Notes: generated by a model not told the origin, from the sequence alone. A stretch of DNA of 64,000 nt from Laburnicola sp. R22_1 (GCA_014281115.1 JACONQ010000010.1:2773848-2837847), one strand, 5' to 3'. Numbered from the stretch's first letter, positions 37,500 to 50,772 are shown. Numbers and translations are program-made.

Positions 37500-38951
37500 G
37501 TAATAGACGCGTTTACTAACGTATTTAACTACAACCTATTATGCGGCATTATTATCTATTAAGCTTGCGTATTTGCAGTGCTGCTAAAGCATATTATTAC
37601 GCACCTTAAAGAACGTCACTCTAGAGTACTTGTTCCTAAGCGACGCGTTATTAAAATAGCTACGCGCGAATTGCGCGATCTAGCATGGGAGCAAAAGGAC
37701 CTTCGCCTGCCCCTTATAGCGAAAGCACCTATTTCAGGTCTTGTTAACAGCACTAATAGGCTAGTATGCTAGTGGGAAGGATATATATACACGTGCACTA
37801 CAAAACAGCGCATTACTGCTCACTATAAGAAACAGCACGGCTGGACTAACAAATAGAGACAAGGGGGGGATGTGAGGAAGAAGAGCACGCAGCCCGCTAA
37901 CTAGTTATGGGCAGAAGGGCAGCCTTACTAACGCGTGTTTAGGGCGGGCGGCTGGCCGGTGTACGTAGCGCTTAGGACGCTAGCGGTCGCTGCTGTGTCC
38001 TAGCGTAGCGCAGACGATCTGTACAAGTAGGTTAAGGCAGAACAGAGGCGCATTAAGGAGAAAGAAGCGGCTGCGGCTGCAAAGGACATAATCTAGGAGG
38101 GCAGGCGTCACGTTCCTAATCCCTGGCTCGAGCTAACCAGCTAGCCGTCTCACCTAAAGGGTAGAGAACGGGCAGCCCTTCTGAGCGCTCGCCTCCCACT
38201 AGTGAACCCACCCACTAAAGCAGTGGGCAAGGGCGAGGTCGCACTTTAGCGTGCATACAACGCTATGCGACGCCTTATACACAGCGCGTTCCAGACGTGC
38301 TAAGTAGAGGTGGTTGGGCAGCCTGCGCTTAAGGTTATTAAGTGACGCGAAACAGGTGCTAACTTAAACAAAAAACCCTTCTACTTGCATTAGAAGGCGA
38401 ATATGATTAAAAGATACAGCGATAAGGTTATTAGTGTCCTATGCTACGTATAGAGGACATGTAACAACGCGCAGCTAGCGTACACACTCTTGTTCAACTA
38501 GTATGTATATATGGGCAAGATAAAGCGCATTATAAAGCAGCCTAGCCAGAGGAATAGAAAACGCTTAGACTTAGCGTGCCTGGACTTCTAAATCTCCCTA
38601 CTTAACCACGACCTCGCGGATAACAAGTACAAAAACGCGCTCCTTAGTAGCGTTGTTGTGCTCAGTCTAAAGCCTGACCATCTCGGGGGTGGATAGTATC
38701 TGGCGCACGAGTTCTCGCTAGTGCTTTTCGCGCTAATTACTACGTTAAAGGCGCTCACCCTACACGCCGCCTACTATAGATGGCTTGACTACAGAGCGGG
38801 CAGTAACGCAGCCATTTTAGTGCACAAGCTAGTTAGGGACATGGCTAAGCAATTCATATAGCTGTCCAGCTTCTAAGGCACAGTTAGTCCTATAAACCGC
38901 ATGCTACACCTCCAGACGCTTGCAAGGAGCCTTGCGACGCAGCGCAACATA

Positions 38952-40479
38952 CGGAGGTGCCTTTCAAAAGTCTTTTCCTGGACCGTGCACAGTGGCGCAA
39001 GCTAAAAACGCCACCAAATTCTTCGTACGAGAGACATCTCTATTCAATATCAACCCAATCATCTACTATAGGAGCTTCAAACCGTCGTACCTTCTCAGTC
39101 TTACCCTCTCTATACTCATTACCACCTTCAAGACAAAGAATCTCCTGAATATGCCGCTCAATCCTCTCAATCCAAGCCTGAATCCGCCACTGTTCTAACT
39201 CCCCCCATGCCTCTTGCCATACACGCTCTGCCTCAGCTCTTAACCAAGGAGACCCTTTCTTTGTTGTTACTCTTTTCATATGAGGCCAGGCTGGCTCAAT
39301 CATATTCAAGTCAGGGGAGTTTCCAGGCCATAGTAATTGTACGACCGTAGCCAAGCTATAGAGCCTGTCTTTATAGAAAGACTTATGTGGGCTTGCACCA
39401 TCCTCTTGAACTATTACCCCAGGTTGAGTCTTCTCACATTCTCGTACGAAGGGAATTAGTTTAGGAATAACAACCTGACAGCAGTATCTCCACCAATCAA
39501 TCCCAGTTCCGCTCCCTCTTTCAAGCTTACCATGCTTTCTATCCCACTTCCATTGTGGTTTTCGTCCTGGCTAATTTCGAAGGCCCATTCAACCCAAAGG
39601 CGTATTTAGCTCCCACTCTGCCTTAAGAATAGGCTCAAGTTCTCTATTTATAGCTTCTAGTTCTTAATCTGCAATCTTTCTTTCGCTCTTTGTCTCTGCC
39701 TTCCAGATATAACATGGGCCTTTTAAGTCGTACGAAAAGCAACCCCAAAACATAAACTCAGAGAACCCCTTCCACCGCGGCCAAATGCAGGACTTAACAA
39801 AACACTCAGAAGGTAGACGCCAAACGCAGTATCCCCCTCTTCAAAGACCATAGACAACAGATATCTTATTAGACCAGATAACCTTTTTCCAGTCTTCAAT
39901 CGTCCAGTCCTTATAATCAAGAGCAAATTAATAACAGGCTCGCTTCATCTTATCTGTTAGCCCTAGTTTACGGATGGGCTTTGTCTTTCAATATCCAGAT
40001 GCTCTAAGGATTCACCAGACTGTGATATCTAACACTCCTCCAATCTCTACTGCGATTTAAGCGCAGGTCTTCTCGCGAGCATATCAATCTCAACGGACCT
40101 TTAACAGTACATCTTCAACTAGCTCCTTAGTTTGCTTCTTTGGGCAGCCGGATCAATTGCCATCTTCAACATATTTGTCAAGGATCGTCTTGCTCTCAGC
40201 GGGGTTTAGTCCTCAGGTGATAGCCTTGCGATAGATAACATTAACCGTGCGCGGCTGGATTCCAGTTATAGACTCAATCTCAGTATTTAAAAAGCCAGCC
40301 AGCTTTAGAGTCAAGGCTTAAGCTCAGGTGGCAATGTCGTACGAAGGCATTATCAGGTAGATAGAAGAGTAGCAATGATAAAGATTGAGGGATTTTTACT
40401 ATGAGGGGTGCTAGCGCCAAGAGCAGTGGCTTACGCCACCGTGCACGGTCCAGGAAAAGACTTTTGAAAGGCACCTCCG
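38952..40479 (-). mobile_element. Tc1/mariner-type DNA transposon, 1,528 bp, inserted in T4
   Basis: Terminal inverted repeats of about 50 bp with two mismatches (38952-39001 and 40430-40479) begin CGGAGGTGCCTTTCAAAAG. The flanking TA duplication is at 38950-38951 and 40480-40481. The transposase is on the minus strand. Removing the element restores the T4 reading frame. Confidence 0.95.
39040..40350 (-). pseudogene. Tc1-like transposase (DDE_3), inactivated
   Basis: From ATG (40348-40350) to TAG (39040-39042) is 1,311 nt in one phase, a normal length for the family. The N-terminal part has helix-turn-helix character (TLKLAGFLNTEIESITGIQP). The catalytic core follows DD34E order. The first Asp site reads KVIWSNKISVV near 39870, where a WSDE is expected, so it has been lost by G-to-A changes. 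The second is in IVQEDGASPHKS near 39400 and the Glu is in WPGNSPDLNMIEPAW near 39300, both intact. About a dozen internal stops, mostly from CAG/TGG, confirm it is dead. The stop-free C-terminus is 39040-39354. Confidence 0.92.
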
Positions 40480-40728
40480 TATTAGGCTTAGTATTATAAG
40501 ACAGCGACAAGATCCTTATCAACTAGTAGAGCTTTACTATAGTAGACCTCCAAAGCATAATTAAAGGGCTGTGCAAGACAGTGCGTCAGCGGCTGCTAGC
40601 GGAAGTCCTACTGTTGGACATAGACGAAGGCGGCCACGTGCGGGCCAGGACCACACCTCTCCTACCACTATCTATAGAGGCGCTCGTAGACCAACCGGCA
40701 GAGCTGTCGGCCGGCTTCAACTTCCTTA

Positions 40729-42846
40729 CCGAGGTGGACGGTCGAATGAGCCCGACGGCCGAATGAGCCACCTTGAACACCAAAACAGCCCCACAACTTG
40801 AGGCTGTAGAGCCTCACACAATAGCTATTATCGCGATATTTTCTAGTGGTGATATCTATAGGCTTTAATTGATATATATAGCTATTGATATCGCGTAGAA
40901 GGTGTGATGTTGCGGCTGCGTCGTGACCTGAGAGCTGGCGCGCCTGCAGCAGCACGCTGAGGCTCTCCCCTACCTACGGGCCTCACAACAGCTCTCTTTT
41001 TAAGAGTTGCTTTTGCAGAAGCCTTAAGGCTGCGCTTTTTGCCCTTTTGAGAGGTTTTAAGAGCTTGTTGGAGTCGTTTTGCAGTCCTGCGAGCAGCTGC
41101 CCTAGAGGCCTATTCAGCAGCCTTCTCCGCCTTCTCCTTCTCCTTTACCAGATTGGCTGCAGCCCTCGCCTGACGCCTTATTTCCTTCTCCTTCGCCTTT
41201 GCCTGTCTTGCCTCTTTACGAAGCCTATTTGTCTTAGCTTTTTGGTGTTGTACCTGCTCCTCCTCGCGCTCCTGGAGCTGCCGGCGATCACGTGCCTCCT
41301 TCACCTTCCTTGGAGACCAAAATATAGCTCCACCTTGATACTCCTCAGGCTCCTTAAGTAGGAGAGGCTTGCCTCGCTTCCTACGCGTTCTCTCGTTAAT
41401 TAGAGCCTCGTGTAGGCCCTTGACCTTATACTCAAGGAGGGTCTTTTAAGTTGAGATTTAGTGGAAGGCCTGGCTTAGCTTTTGAGCTCGTTTATCACCT
41501 CAATCCTTTACTACCTGACGCAGTAGGCCTTCAGTCTTCCTCTAGTTTGAGGCACTTAAGGCTAAGGACTCGCTATCGCTTGAGGAGCTTGGGCTAGAGT
41601 TGAATCTCTGTAGTATAACCTCAGGATTGAAGGGTGAGAGGCCTGTAGCCTCGAAGGCCTTTAGGATTGTCGTTTCCTTAAAGGAGGCCTGCTAGGCTCA
41701 GTAGAAGAGGGGGAAGAAATCCCTCTTGCTCATTAAGCAAAGGCCCTGGCTCCTTTCTATAAAGGCTAAGATCTCCTTTAAGTAGGCTATGGACAGAGGC
41801 TTGAACATAGCTACATCGAGCGGCTGCAGCGTATAGGTTGAATGAGGAGGATATACAGCGAGGAGGATCTTGTTCTAATTGCAGTACTTAATAAAATCCA
41901 TTGTAAGGTGAGATCCATAGCCATCTAGGATGAGCAATCGATAGGAAGATTGAGCCTTTGCCTTTGTACCGCGATCAAACACCTGTTTAAGCCACGCGAG
42001 GCCGATATTGTTGTTCGTCCAGCCAGAGGGCGATGAGGAGATTCGAACCTGATGAGTCGCATGATTGAGGGCCTGTAGCCAGGAGTCCTGTATCGATCCT
42101 GAGGCTGACTGATAGATAAGAGCGGGCTCAAGGTAAGATCCATCAGCGCAGATACAGGCCAGCAGCGTTATCCACTCTCGAGAGCCATCCTGGATAGTAC
42201 CCCTCCTCTTCCCATCCTCATATGAAGCCCTGCTGAAGATCCTCTTTGAGCGACCTATAACACCAAGCATGAAGCCCTTCTCATCCATATTGTAGGTATG
42301 ACGCGCCTCAACGTGATACTAATTAATCTTCTCGCGTAGAAGGTTAAAGTAGAGGCTATACTTCCTCTCTGAATCAGCCTTGTAGCGACTATTGTCAATG
42401 CCCGTTGTCCATTTTAAGATAAGCTCGTCTAGGTGTCGGTGCACAAAGCGATCAACCCAGTGTACTCCAACCTCTTTTTGCGTAATCTGCAAGGCGAAAT
42501 TTCGTATCATAGCTCGTGTAGGTGGTAGGCCTTAATTTGTAAGACGTTTAATATAGTGTAGAAGCTCTAGTTCCTATTGTGGATAAAGAGCTTGTTGATT
42601 CTCCGCCATTGTACTGCGTGACCTTGAGATGCCTTGGTGTCGCCGCGCGAGCGTTGCACGGCTGCAACCATAATCTCTCGCAATCTGTCTATAGCTAAAT
42701 TTTTCTGTAGGTCCTAGCGATTCAATCGCTGCAATCGCAGCCTCAATCGAGCTCATAGTGGTAGAGTTATCGCGTGTTGAAATTGAGGTGTTGTCGTGGT
42801 GGGGTGGCTCATTCGGCCGTTGGGCTCATTCGACCGTCCACCTCGG
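40729..42846 (-). mobile_element. pogo-type DNA transposon, 2,118 bp, inserted in T4
   Basis: Terminal inverted repeats of 44 bp with one mismatch (40729-40772 and 42803-42846) start CCGAGGTGGACGGTCGAATG. GAATGAGCC occurs twice within each. The TA target duplication is at 40727-40728 and 42847-42848. The single transposase gene is on the minus strand. Confidence 0.95.
40882..42756 (-). pseudogene. pogo-family transposase with CENP-B-type HTH and long basic coiled tail
   Basis: From ATG (42754-42756) to the stop at 40882-40884 is 1,875 nt (624 codons plus stop), exactly the length of the related gene at 49638-53429. The N-terminal helix-turn-helix (FSYRQIARDYGCSRATLARR) is followed by the CENP-B-like region (VHWVDRFVHRH). 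The DDE_1 core has its first Asp at residue 158 (NMDEKGF), the second in LLILDGYGSHLTMDF, and the third in LQPLDVAMFKPL, all intact. The C-terminus (41304-41110 and beyond) is a Lys/Glu/Arg/Ala-rich predicted coiled coil. About ten stop codons interrupt it, mostly TAA/TAG at Gln or Trp positions. It was probably active not long ago. Confidence 0.93.
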
Positions 42847-42889
42847 TAAGCATCCCGACAATCACTTTAACGCATGGCACGACTGGCTC

Positions 42890-43958
42890 CTCACTCTATT
42901 ACACAAAAAAAGGGACTGCCTTTCTTTGCTTTCGCACTATAGAATTTAGCGCGCGCACAGACTCTTAAGTGCCTTTCTTTGCTTTTTCAGAGTGCCTTTC
43001 TTTGCTCTTCCCAAACTTAAAAACAGCTACAACTTAGAGGCAGCGTGCAGGTCACTTATAGTAATATTATATATAATTTGTAGAAAGTTTGTAGATAGAT
43101 TGCGCGTAAAAAGTAATAAGTTAGGAATAAAGTTAGTATTCTTAGTCGCCGCTAAAGCGAGTGCAACCCCTACTAGCTAGCGCAGGACTGCGCGCTAGGC
43201 AATATAAAAGTAAGCTGCGCGCAACTTATATGTAAGTGTAAGGGCCTAACTATATATAAGTTGCGTACAAGACACCTGCAAGATACGTAATTATTACTTA
43301 GACGCTTGTCTAAGGTAGCTATTAACAATTAACAGGTTGGCAGCATTAATAATATGCATAGTTATGGTATAGATAGGCATTAGTAATTAAGAGACCTTTC
43401 TCCCCCCTTCTTTCTCTCCGCAGTGTAGCTTCTTAAAACAGCGAGATTGCAAGAAACAGGCAGCGGCGTTAGAAAGAAGGTAGTTACTTCTACGCCCTTT
43501 ACGCATAGCGTCTAATTTAGGCCACTAGAACCCACTTAAAACATATACTACATAAGGCAGCTACTTCTATACCTAGCCCTACTAGCAGTAACGCGCCAGG
43601 TAGAAGGGCAAATAAGACTACTTTGGAGATAACAACTATAAGCCAAGAGGCAGACCTCTTTATAAAGCTAGTAAATAGTTTAACCTCGCACCTAGTGCAA
43701 AGAGAAGGCGGGGTAGCCAAAAGAATAAGGTGGATTAAAAGCAACTATAACGCGAGCTTAATAAACTTAAGGATTAGACCCCACCTACGCTAATAAGAAA
43801 GTCTTATTATAGAATAAGCAACACTGTAAATTAAGCGTATTCTAAGGAAAATGTAGGTTCTACAAACAGGCTTTAAGCCAAATATAGAGGTGCAGCTCCT
43901 GCTATTAAAGCCAAGATGGCTGCAAGACTAACAGCCCGTATAATACTATAAGAACCAC
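42890..43958 (+). repeat. Subtelomeric repeat copy C
   Basis: Begins CTCACTCTATTACACAAAAA directly after truncated helicase T4 and follows copy A to AAGAACCACT. The GTG-started 62-codon frame is at 42992-43180. On the minus strand, 43517-43744 is also open, and the same frame is open in copy B (62221-62433), but neither starts with ATG. It has one unit of the 115-bp block that is duplicated in A and B. Confidence 0.88.
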
Positions 43959-44254
43959 TATCCCAGAGCGTTAACAATATCCAGCCCTTTATATCGTTTT
44001 TGTTTTAGATTTATTAGTAATGAAATATTTGTTTCTCTGCGTAGATATAGATACATAGGCTCTATATTGTTAACTTTAAGAGGTTAGTGTTATTAGGTTC
44101 CTATAGGCTAATAGAGCTAAAATTTAAGTATATTATTTAGCGCAGTAGGTTGTATTATGCAACTTATTTTCGCGTATAGAACGCGTGTAGTTAAGGATAT
44201 TAGGGTTTAGTGTTTGTGGTTAGGGTTAAGCTAGCGAGGCCGCGAGGATACAGC
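43959..44254 (+). other. 5' flank of helicase relic T5, upstream half
   Basis: Contiguous with 53776 before the copia-3 insertion, since the acagc duplication joins them. The joined stretch of about 550 bp between repeat C and ATG 54036 would hold the T5 promoter and leader. No specific promoter element was recognised. Confidence 0.55.
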
Positions 44255-44546
44255 TGTCAGATATACGGGTATTCTTAATGAGTTGAGATAGAAAAGTGGT
44301 GGGTTAATTAATTGATTGTGTGTGTTCTGTTGGAGAAGCTCGGCTACCGCGAGAAGTAACTATCTAGTACTAAGCCGCACTAGTACTATTTAGAATAGTA
44401 CAGGGGCAGTGTAAAACAGTAGTGCGCCAGCCTCCTCAGTGTATTTCAATGTGAAATCACTGTGATTTACACTAATTACCACTATAAGGGGCCATATGAT
44501 CGTACACACCTACCCACTGGATTTCACAGTAACTGTCTATCTAACA
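44255..44546 (-). repeat. 3' LTR of copia-3
   Basis: 292 bp, collinear with the copia-2 LTRs. On the plus strand it runs TGTCAGATAT to CTATCTAACA. It is followed by CACCCCCTCAGCTT, the reverse complement of the polypurine tract. Confidence 0.94.
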
Positions 44547-44606
44547 CACCCCCTCAGCTTGGAACCATCTTAAGCTGGACCTAATTCTTCGCAGCCGTAC
44601 TATAAC

Positions 44607-47600
44607 TTATAGTCTAAAAGCTTCCATTCTGTCTTCCAATTCGTTAAGGTCGACCTCTTGGTCGGTGATCCTACCCCTGACGTCTTCAAGTCCGAGTTGA
44701 TTTACGAACTTAGTCCATTTGCCAGCTGGCAGAGCCTTTGTAAGGCCATCTGCTGCTATTTCTTCTAATTGTTGGTACTGGATTTTGATAGCTCTACGTA
44801 CTACTTCTTATCGAAGCCAATAATTGTGTATGTCGACGTGCCTAAGCTTTGTTTGTAACTTGGCAATTTCTTTAGTAACAAGTCAGATAGTTTGTTAATT
44901 ATCGCAATTAATAGTGATTGTTAAGGATAAGAGTTTAATCTTGAGTTTAGCGATTAACTAAGCTGTAAAGAGTGCCTTCTTTGCAACCTATAAGAGTGCT
45001 AGCAACTTAGCTTTAGTTGTTGAAGTAGTGATAGTGTCTTGTTTGTTTACCTTCTAGGCGACAAGTCTACTAAATAGCTTAATAATATATCCTTGCAAGC
45101 TCTTTCTATTAAGGGTATTGTCTGCAAACGACGCGTTGCTAGCAACCTCGTAGGTGTCTGCATCTCTAAAGCGTAGCCCTAGTAATTGGGTGGAGGATAA
45201 GTATAGCAGTACACGGTCGGCGGCTTTGTGATAGTTGTTGCTGGGATTTAATAGGAAGCGCGATAATTAGGAGCTTGCGAAAGCGATATTAGGGCGCGTG
45301 GTTACTGCAGCGTACAGGATTAATCCTATCTTTCGCTAGTATTGGTTGATCTCTGCCTTTGTGGCGAGTCCTTCTTAAGGTAGTAGTTTGACTGCTAACA
45401 TTGGGGTTTCGTGTTTAAGGTCGCGTTAGTTAATAAGGCGACTAATCTTATCTATATAGGACGCCTGTGATAGCTAGAGTTGCCTACTTGCACAGTCTCT
45501 AACGATTTCAATCTCTAGAAACTACTAAAGATCGTTACCTCTAGTAAGGGTAAACTTTATACTTATCTTTTTTATTACTGCGTTAGCAGCGTGTTTCTAA
45601 TCCCTTAAGTAGGCGACGATAAGGTTGTCTATATAGAAGAATATAATAATGCTGTCTTTAATTATACAGCAAGGCTTATAAGGAACTGCGGCAAAACCAA
45701 GATTCTTAAGAGCACTGGTAAATTCTCTCTGCCATAGTAGTAGTGAGATTCGAAGACTATATAGTGCCTTATGCAACTGTAGGATAGTGCTGGGTTAGGT
45801 ATAACCTTAGGGCATTCTTATGTAGAGTTCTCTGTCCAGTTTCGCATGGACGAAAGCGTTGGTGACGTCGTACTGGCTGAGCTCTAGGTTATACCGAGCT
45901 GCCATAGCCATGAGTAGGCGAAATGATCGTCCTGCGAGGGTTGCGGCGTAGGTGTCTTAAGTAGTAAGGTGGCGTTGTTAATCTCTACGTACTACCAACC
46001 TAGCCTTGCACTTCTAAAATTGATAATGTTTGTCGAGTTTATATGTATACACCCACATGCAGTCGAGGATTTAGTGGCCGCGTGATCGCACTAGGAAAAC
46101 AGGCACCTTACTCTAAGACCTTATCTTCTTGTGGCTTTGTAGGTGTACTTGCTTAGCATCCTTCCACATATTAAATAGCGGGTAGTCTTCTAATCGTGTT
46201 CCGCAAGATAGAGGCTCTAGTAATTCACTTTAGTAGGGTTTCTTTCCTACTATAAGCATGCGATTGAATTGCGCTTTATTAAGCGGCTTCCCCTTATATT
46301 TGCCTCTGCTACCTGCCTATGTTCTGGCTAGGAAAGCGGCTGCCTATAGCACAGCGCGTTGATTTGGCTGTGGTAATCCAAAGGGAAATTGTTTATGTTA
46401 ATTGTGTTTAAGGCTCGCCATTAATTAGGCAAGCAGTGCGACAGGCGGAGGTGTCGCTAGTAGTGTTGGGTAGGTGTAATTAATCTTCCTCCCTTAATAG
46501 TACCCTAGAGCATTATCGTCATCCTCGTAGGAGTTAGTAATTAACTTATCCTTGTATAAAGACTTAGTGTTTTCGTGTTTTAGTAGTGAGGGTAGTAGCT
46601 CCACTAATTAGGTCTATGCAGCAATCTCTTCATAAGTGCTATACATAAGGTTGTCTAACAGGTCTTCTTCTTTACCTAAGAATACTAATTTTTCGTTAAA
46701 GATAACGTCTTGGGTACTAATAACTTTCCTAAGTAGAGGTATCTATATCCTTCAGATGTTTGTTAATTAGTAGCCCACTAGGTATCTAATCCATGCTTTT
46801 AGATCTAACCTTTAGAGCTTGCTCTTACTGCGTTTTGTATCGTTAGTCATAACGAAGGCTTTATAGCCATAGGCCCTAAGGTAAGCCTAGTTTAGTTTCT
46901 TTAGTTAAGTGATAATGCCATTTTAAAAAGCAACTGTCGTAAAGAATACTTCGTGTGGTGATCGCCATTAATTGGCGTAGTTTAGAGTTCGATTATATAG
47001 GTATATAGCCGCTTGTGTGATTTCTGGCCATAGTGTCTAGGAAAGGTTGGCGTCAAGTCGCATTGCACGACTCTTTTTCTTAATTACACCCTCTAAGCGT
47101 TCAGCTTCTCTATTTTAAGCTTAGGTATTAGGTGCTGAAGGCTCGATAATAATACCTTTACTGACACACTATCTATAAACGTCTTGCTTAACTAAGAAGA
47201 TCTTATTATCTAATTTAATAACTTTAACTGTTACCTTAAACTGTACTTTTATAAATAGTACAAATTCCTTTAACAGTTTGATAATTGTTCGTGCTAGTTA
47301 GTTGTCTTTGAAGTAGAAATCCTAAGCTATGCCTAAGAATCAATCGGTAATAAGCATCTGGCTTTTCTTGCTAGTAGAGCTCTTATCTTTAAAGTTGTGA
47401 AAGTCTATAGCAACTCTCTTACTAGGACTATTATTAATTTGTTTAGCCTATTATCTAATTTGTCGCTTTAGCTTTAATCTGCCGCAAGCATCGCATTAGA
47501 CTGTAGTTAGTCCTTTAAGGCGCACCCCCTTACAGTGATTCGCTATGTGTTCCAGCGCCTAAGGACCTGGGTGGCCTAGTTGTTTGTGCCATATATTGGC

Positions 47601-49397
47601 GTCCGCCTTCTGCGCTCGTTGTGCGGTGCGCGTAGTAATCTTATATGTGGCGTACGTACTATTAGGTATAGTACAATTTGGTGTTGGTGTTGCTCTGAAC
47701 TCTAGTACCCATTAATTGTGTATTTCTTAAAGTTCGGCGAGGATCGTATTGTCCCTTCTCTTAATTGTTATTAGATCTGCTAGCGTGTCCTACTAGAGGC
47801 CTTGCCTGCGGAGTAATTAGAAAGACACTAGGTTGCATAGCAGATCAGGGTAGTAGGCAATGTTGTCTAGCCTTATTACCCTATTTTCTTATACACTCTT
47901 AACGTATAGATAGACACTCCTATATTCCCTAATCCATACTTATGTTAAGCCCGCCCATATAAAGTCTCCTAGCGACGGTGGTCGCAGCGTGACAAAACAA
48001 TTAATATTATTAAAAATGTGGCAAGTTGTGCCAGAATTAAGGATCGCGAAGTAATGTAGTGGGTATGTGTTTGGGTCTAAGTGGTAGGAGGCGGCATTAA
48101 AGCTCGCTAAGAGGATAGTAATTTGTCTGCTATCTAGTTATTTATTATTAGCAACTTTAGTGATTTAAGTTAGAGTAGGGGTGCTTAATTATTTAATTCT
48201 TAGTGTCTGTGATCTTAGACGCTTTACAGATCTCATGCTTTCCATAAGCGCTGGGTTATTCTCTATCCTGAATTTTATTAGGGCAACCATTGCTGGCTTT
48301 GATTAAAACTATTCAGGTCGTTTCTTAGGGAAAGCGTAAAAGCAGTCTTTCAGATTATAGCGTTGTTTACAAGCAGGGCACTTAAGGTTTAATTCTTCTT
48401 AGCCACTAACTGCTATTAGCTTATCGTCTGTAATCGCGGACTGCTTAGATTTAGTTTTAGAGCCAGCTTTCTTAGCGCGTAATCTGCCTTACTTGAGTAA
48501 TGCTGCTTTATCCACAGAATAGGCGTCCCTATCTATAGTCTAGGTGGTTGCACTACTATTAGCAAGAGATAGTCCTACAACAGCAAAAGCGCCCTTTTGT
48601 TTGCCCTTAATTAGGTGCTGCATTACTATGTGTTCTTAGAAGAGTTTCACTATTTCTTTTCTTTTAACAGCATAATCCTTGCTCCTATTCTAATAGAAGG
48701 TCGTAACCTAAATAGGTGCAACATTAGACACTACCTTCATAAAATCCTTCTTAACTAAGTTAGGCTTCTAGAGCTCTAGGACTCTATTAAACTCAGCTTC
48801 TGTAGCTGCATAATCGTACTCAGCAAGCCAGGTTGCCCATAATCTAGCAGTCCTTATCGGCTTAAGGGCATCTTAATATCTGGCCCTTGCTTGTTGTTCT
48901 TCGTCATCTTAGTTGACCCCAACCGTAATCGTGAGGTTCTTAATCCATTGTCTAATTAATTAACCTAGTATGCAGCAATTAGTCTGTAAGTGTACCGAGG
49001 TCGTTAATTGTATAAGGGTAACTAGTTTGTCTAGGTTCGCCTTCTTATCGCGGTATGCGCGGTCGAGTATCTTGAAGGTTTCAAGTTAATTCTTATAGTA
49101 GTTTATATCCTTATTATAACCCTTTAGACCAATTTGCGATAGCTGCGATGGTAGCGTTGGACGTTTGTTAGGGTTAGTCGGGTGTGCGTTGGTAAACACG
49201 CTATTTGGTTGATAGAAACTAACATCTAGTGCTGTTGGCATAATTGGTTTGATTGTAGGTTCAATAGGTAGGGCTGGGTTAATGAGATCCCAGACCTCTA
49301 GTGATTGGGCTTGGGCTTTAATTTGCCTCAGCTATGGTGTGTAGTTTGAATAGTTGGTCAGGATTACTGTGGAAACCCTAAGTATCGATAGAGACAT
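44607..49397 (-). pseudogene. copia-3 gag-pol, RIP-killed
   Basis: ATG (49395-49397) to TAA (44607-44609) is 4,791 nt, the same as copia-2, so only substitutions have occurred. The order on the minus strand is Gag (from 49397), zinc knuckle near 48370, GAG-pre-integrase near 47590, integrase at about 47420-46980, reverse transcriptase at about 46060-45620, and RNase H near 45150. The reverse-transcriptase region retains a recognisable YDVTNAFVHAKLDRELYM-type core near 45850. Stops are at Gln and Trp positions. Confidence 0.93.
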
Positions 49398-50772
49398 AAT
49401 AATCAGTTTGATCGAGGCAGTGAGACTCTTAATTGTTAGATATATAGGTATTCTTGATGAGTTGAGATGGAAAAGTGGTGGGTTGATTGATTGATTGTGT
49501 GTGTTCTGTTGGAGAAGCTCGGCTACCGCGAGAAGTAACTATCTAGTACCCTAGCTTGGCAGTCCGTGCAACGCGTCACTCCATGCAACACCCCGCCATG
49601 CAACACCCCAACTTTGACGCGCCATATCTCCACCAATATGGATCCAATTGAGGCTGCGATAGCAGCAATCGAATCGCGAGAGCCAGGAGAATCTTTCTCA
49701 TATAGACAGGTTGCAAAGGATCACGGTGTTGTGACTTCTACACTGACGCGTCGGCACCAAGGCGTCACACAAGCAGGTGCAGCTGCCAACTCCGCGCGTC
49801 GAAATATCAGCCAACAACAAGAAGTAGAGCTTCTACGATATATCAAACAGCTCACCGAACGTGGCCTTCCTCCTACAAGGCAGATGATACAGAGCTTTGC
49901 TTCACATATAGCCAAAAAGCAGATCTCAATATCCTGGGTTGATCGCTTTGTACGGCGGAACAAGGAATCCTTGATATCTCGATGGACGGCCGGCATCGAC
50001 AACAATCGCCACAAAGCTGATTCTCCAGCCAAATATAAGCTCTACTTCGAGCTCTTGCAGCGTAAGATTGAACAATATCAGATCGAGGCTCGAGATACGT
50101 ACAATATGGACGAGAAAGGCTTCCTGCTCGGCATCACCTCCCGCTCTAAGAGGATCTTTAATAGGCCTCTATACGAGGCTAAGGCTGTGAGGCAAGCAAT
50201 ACAAGATGGCAGCCGTGAGTGGATATCGATCATAGCTTGTATATGCGCCGACGGATCTGCCTTGACCCCAGGTCTCATCTATTAGGCTAGCTCTATCAAC
50301 ATACAATCAAGCTGGGCCGAGGATATCAATCCTGAACACTATTAGGCCTTTATCACAGTATTAGAATCTGGCTGGAGCAATAATTAGATCGGCCTTGCAT
50401 GGCTGCAACAGGTGTTTAATTGGCTCACAAAGCCAAAATCTGGACGATCGTATCGGCTATTGATCCTTGATGGCCATGGATCTCATATCACAATGGACTT
50501 TATTGACTTTTGTGATCGCAATAGGATCCTGCTAGCTATATATCCGCCTCATTCTACGCATACGTTGCAGCCTCTTGATGTCTGCGTCTTTAAGCCTCTA
50601 TCAACAGCATATTTGAACGAGCTATCAGCCTTCATAAACAACAGCCAGGGACTGGCCTCAATCGCTAAGAGAGATTTCTTTAGCCTGTTCTGGCAGGCCT
50701 GGGTCAATACAATGAGGCAGCCATTGATCCTCCGGGCCTTTGAAGCTACAGGCATCTCCCCGCTCGATCCGA

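Larger units (their letters stand above)
37500..42889 (+). pseudogene. Telomere-linked helicase relic T4, N-terminal part, split by two transposons
   Basis: Coding blocks are 37500-38951, 40482-40728 and 42849-42889. They share one phase when the two transposons and their TA duplications are removed: the junction residues read GFNFLKHPDNHFNAWHDWL. The N-terminus has two C2H2-like fingers resembling the OrsD-type domain (ITHLKERH near 37600; YTCTTKQRITAHYKKQHGW near 37790). The middle (38400-38870) matches the family block seen in T3 and T5 (YLAHEFSLVLFALITTLKAL). Stops are RIP-type (TGG or CAG to TAG). The gene is cut at 42889 where repeat C begins, so the RecQ core is absent. It is a diverged paralogue of T3 and T5 and less mutated than they are. 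Confidence 0.82.

Noticed and set aside
36794..37772. Short open frames at 36794-37036 plus and 37167-37349 minus as separate genes
   Set aside because: The first is opposite to the long minus-strand relic and the second has no recognisable domain; neither has support beyond length.
43517..43744. Minus-strand hydrophobic 75-codon frame, also open in repeat copy B
   Set aside because: It starts at TTG, not ATG, and the corresponding place in the least mutated copy A is interrupted by a 47-bp deletion.
49566..49637. Upstream GTG start for the pogo transposase
   Set aside because: It falls inside the terminal inverted repeat; ATG 49638 matches the start of the related transposase and gives the same length.
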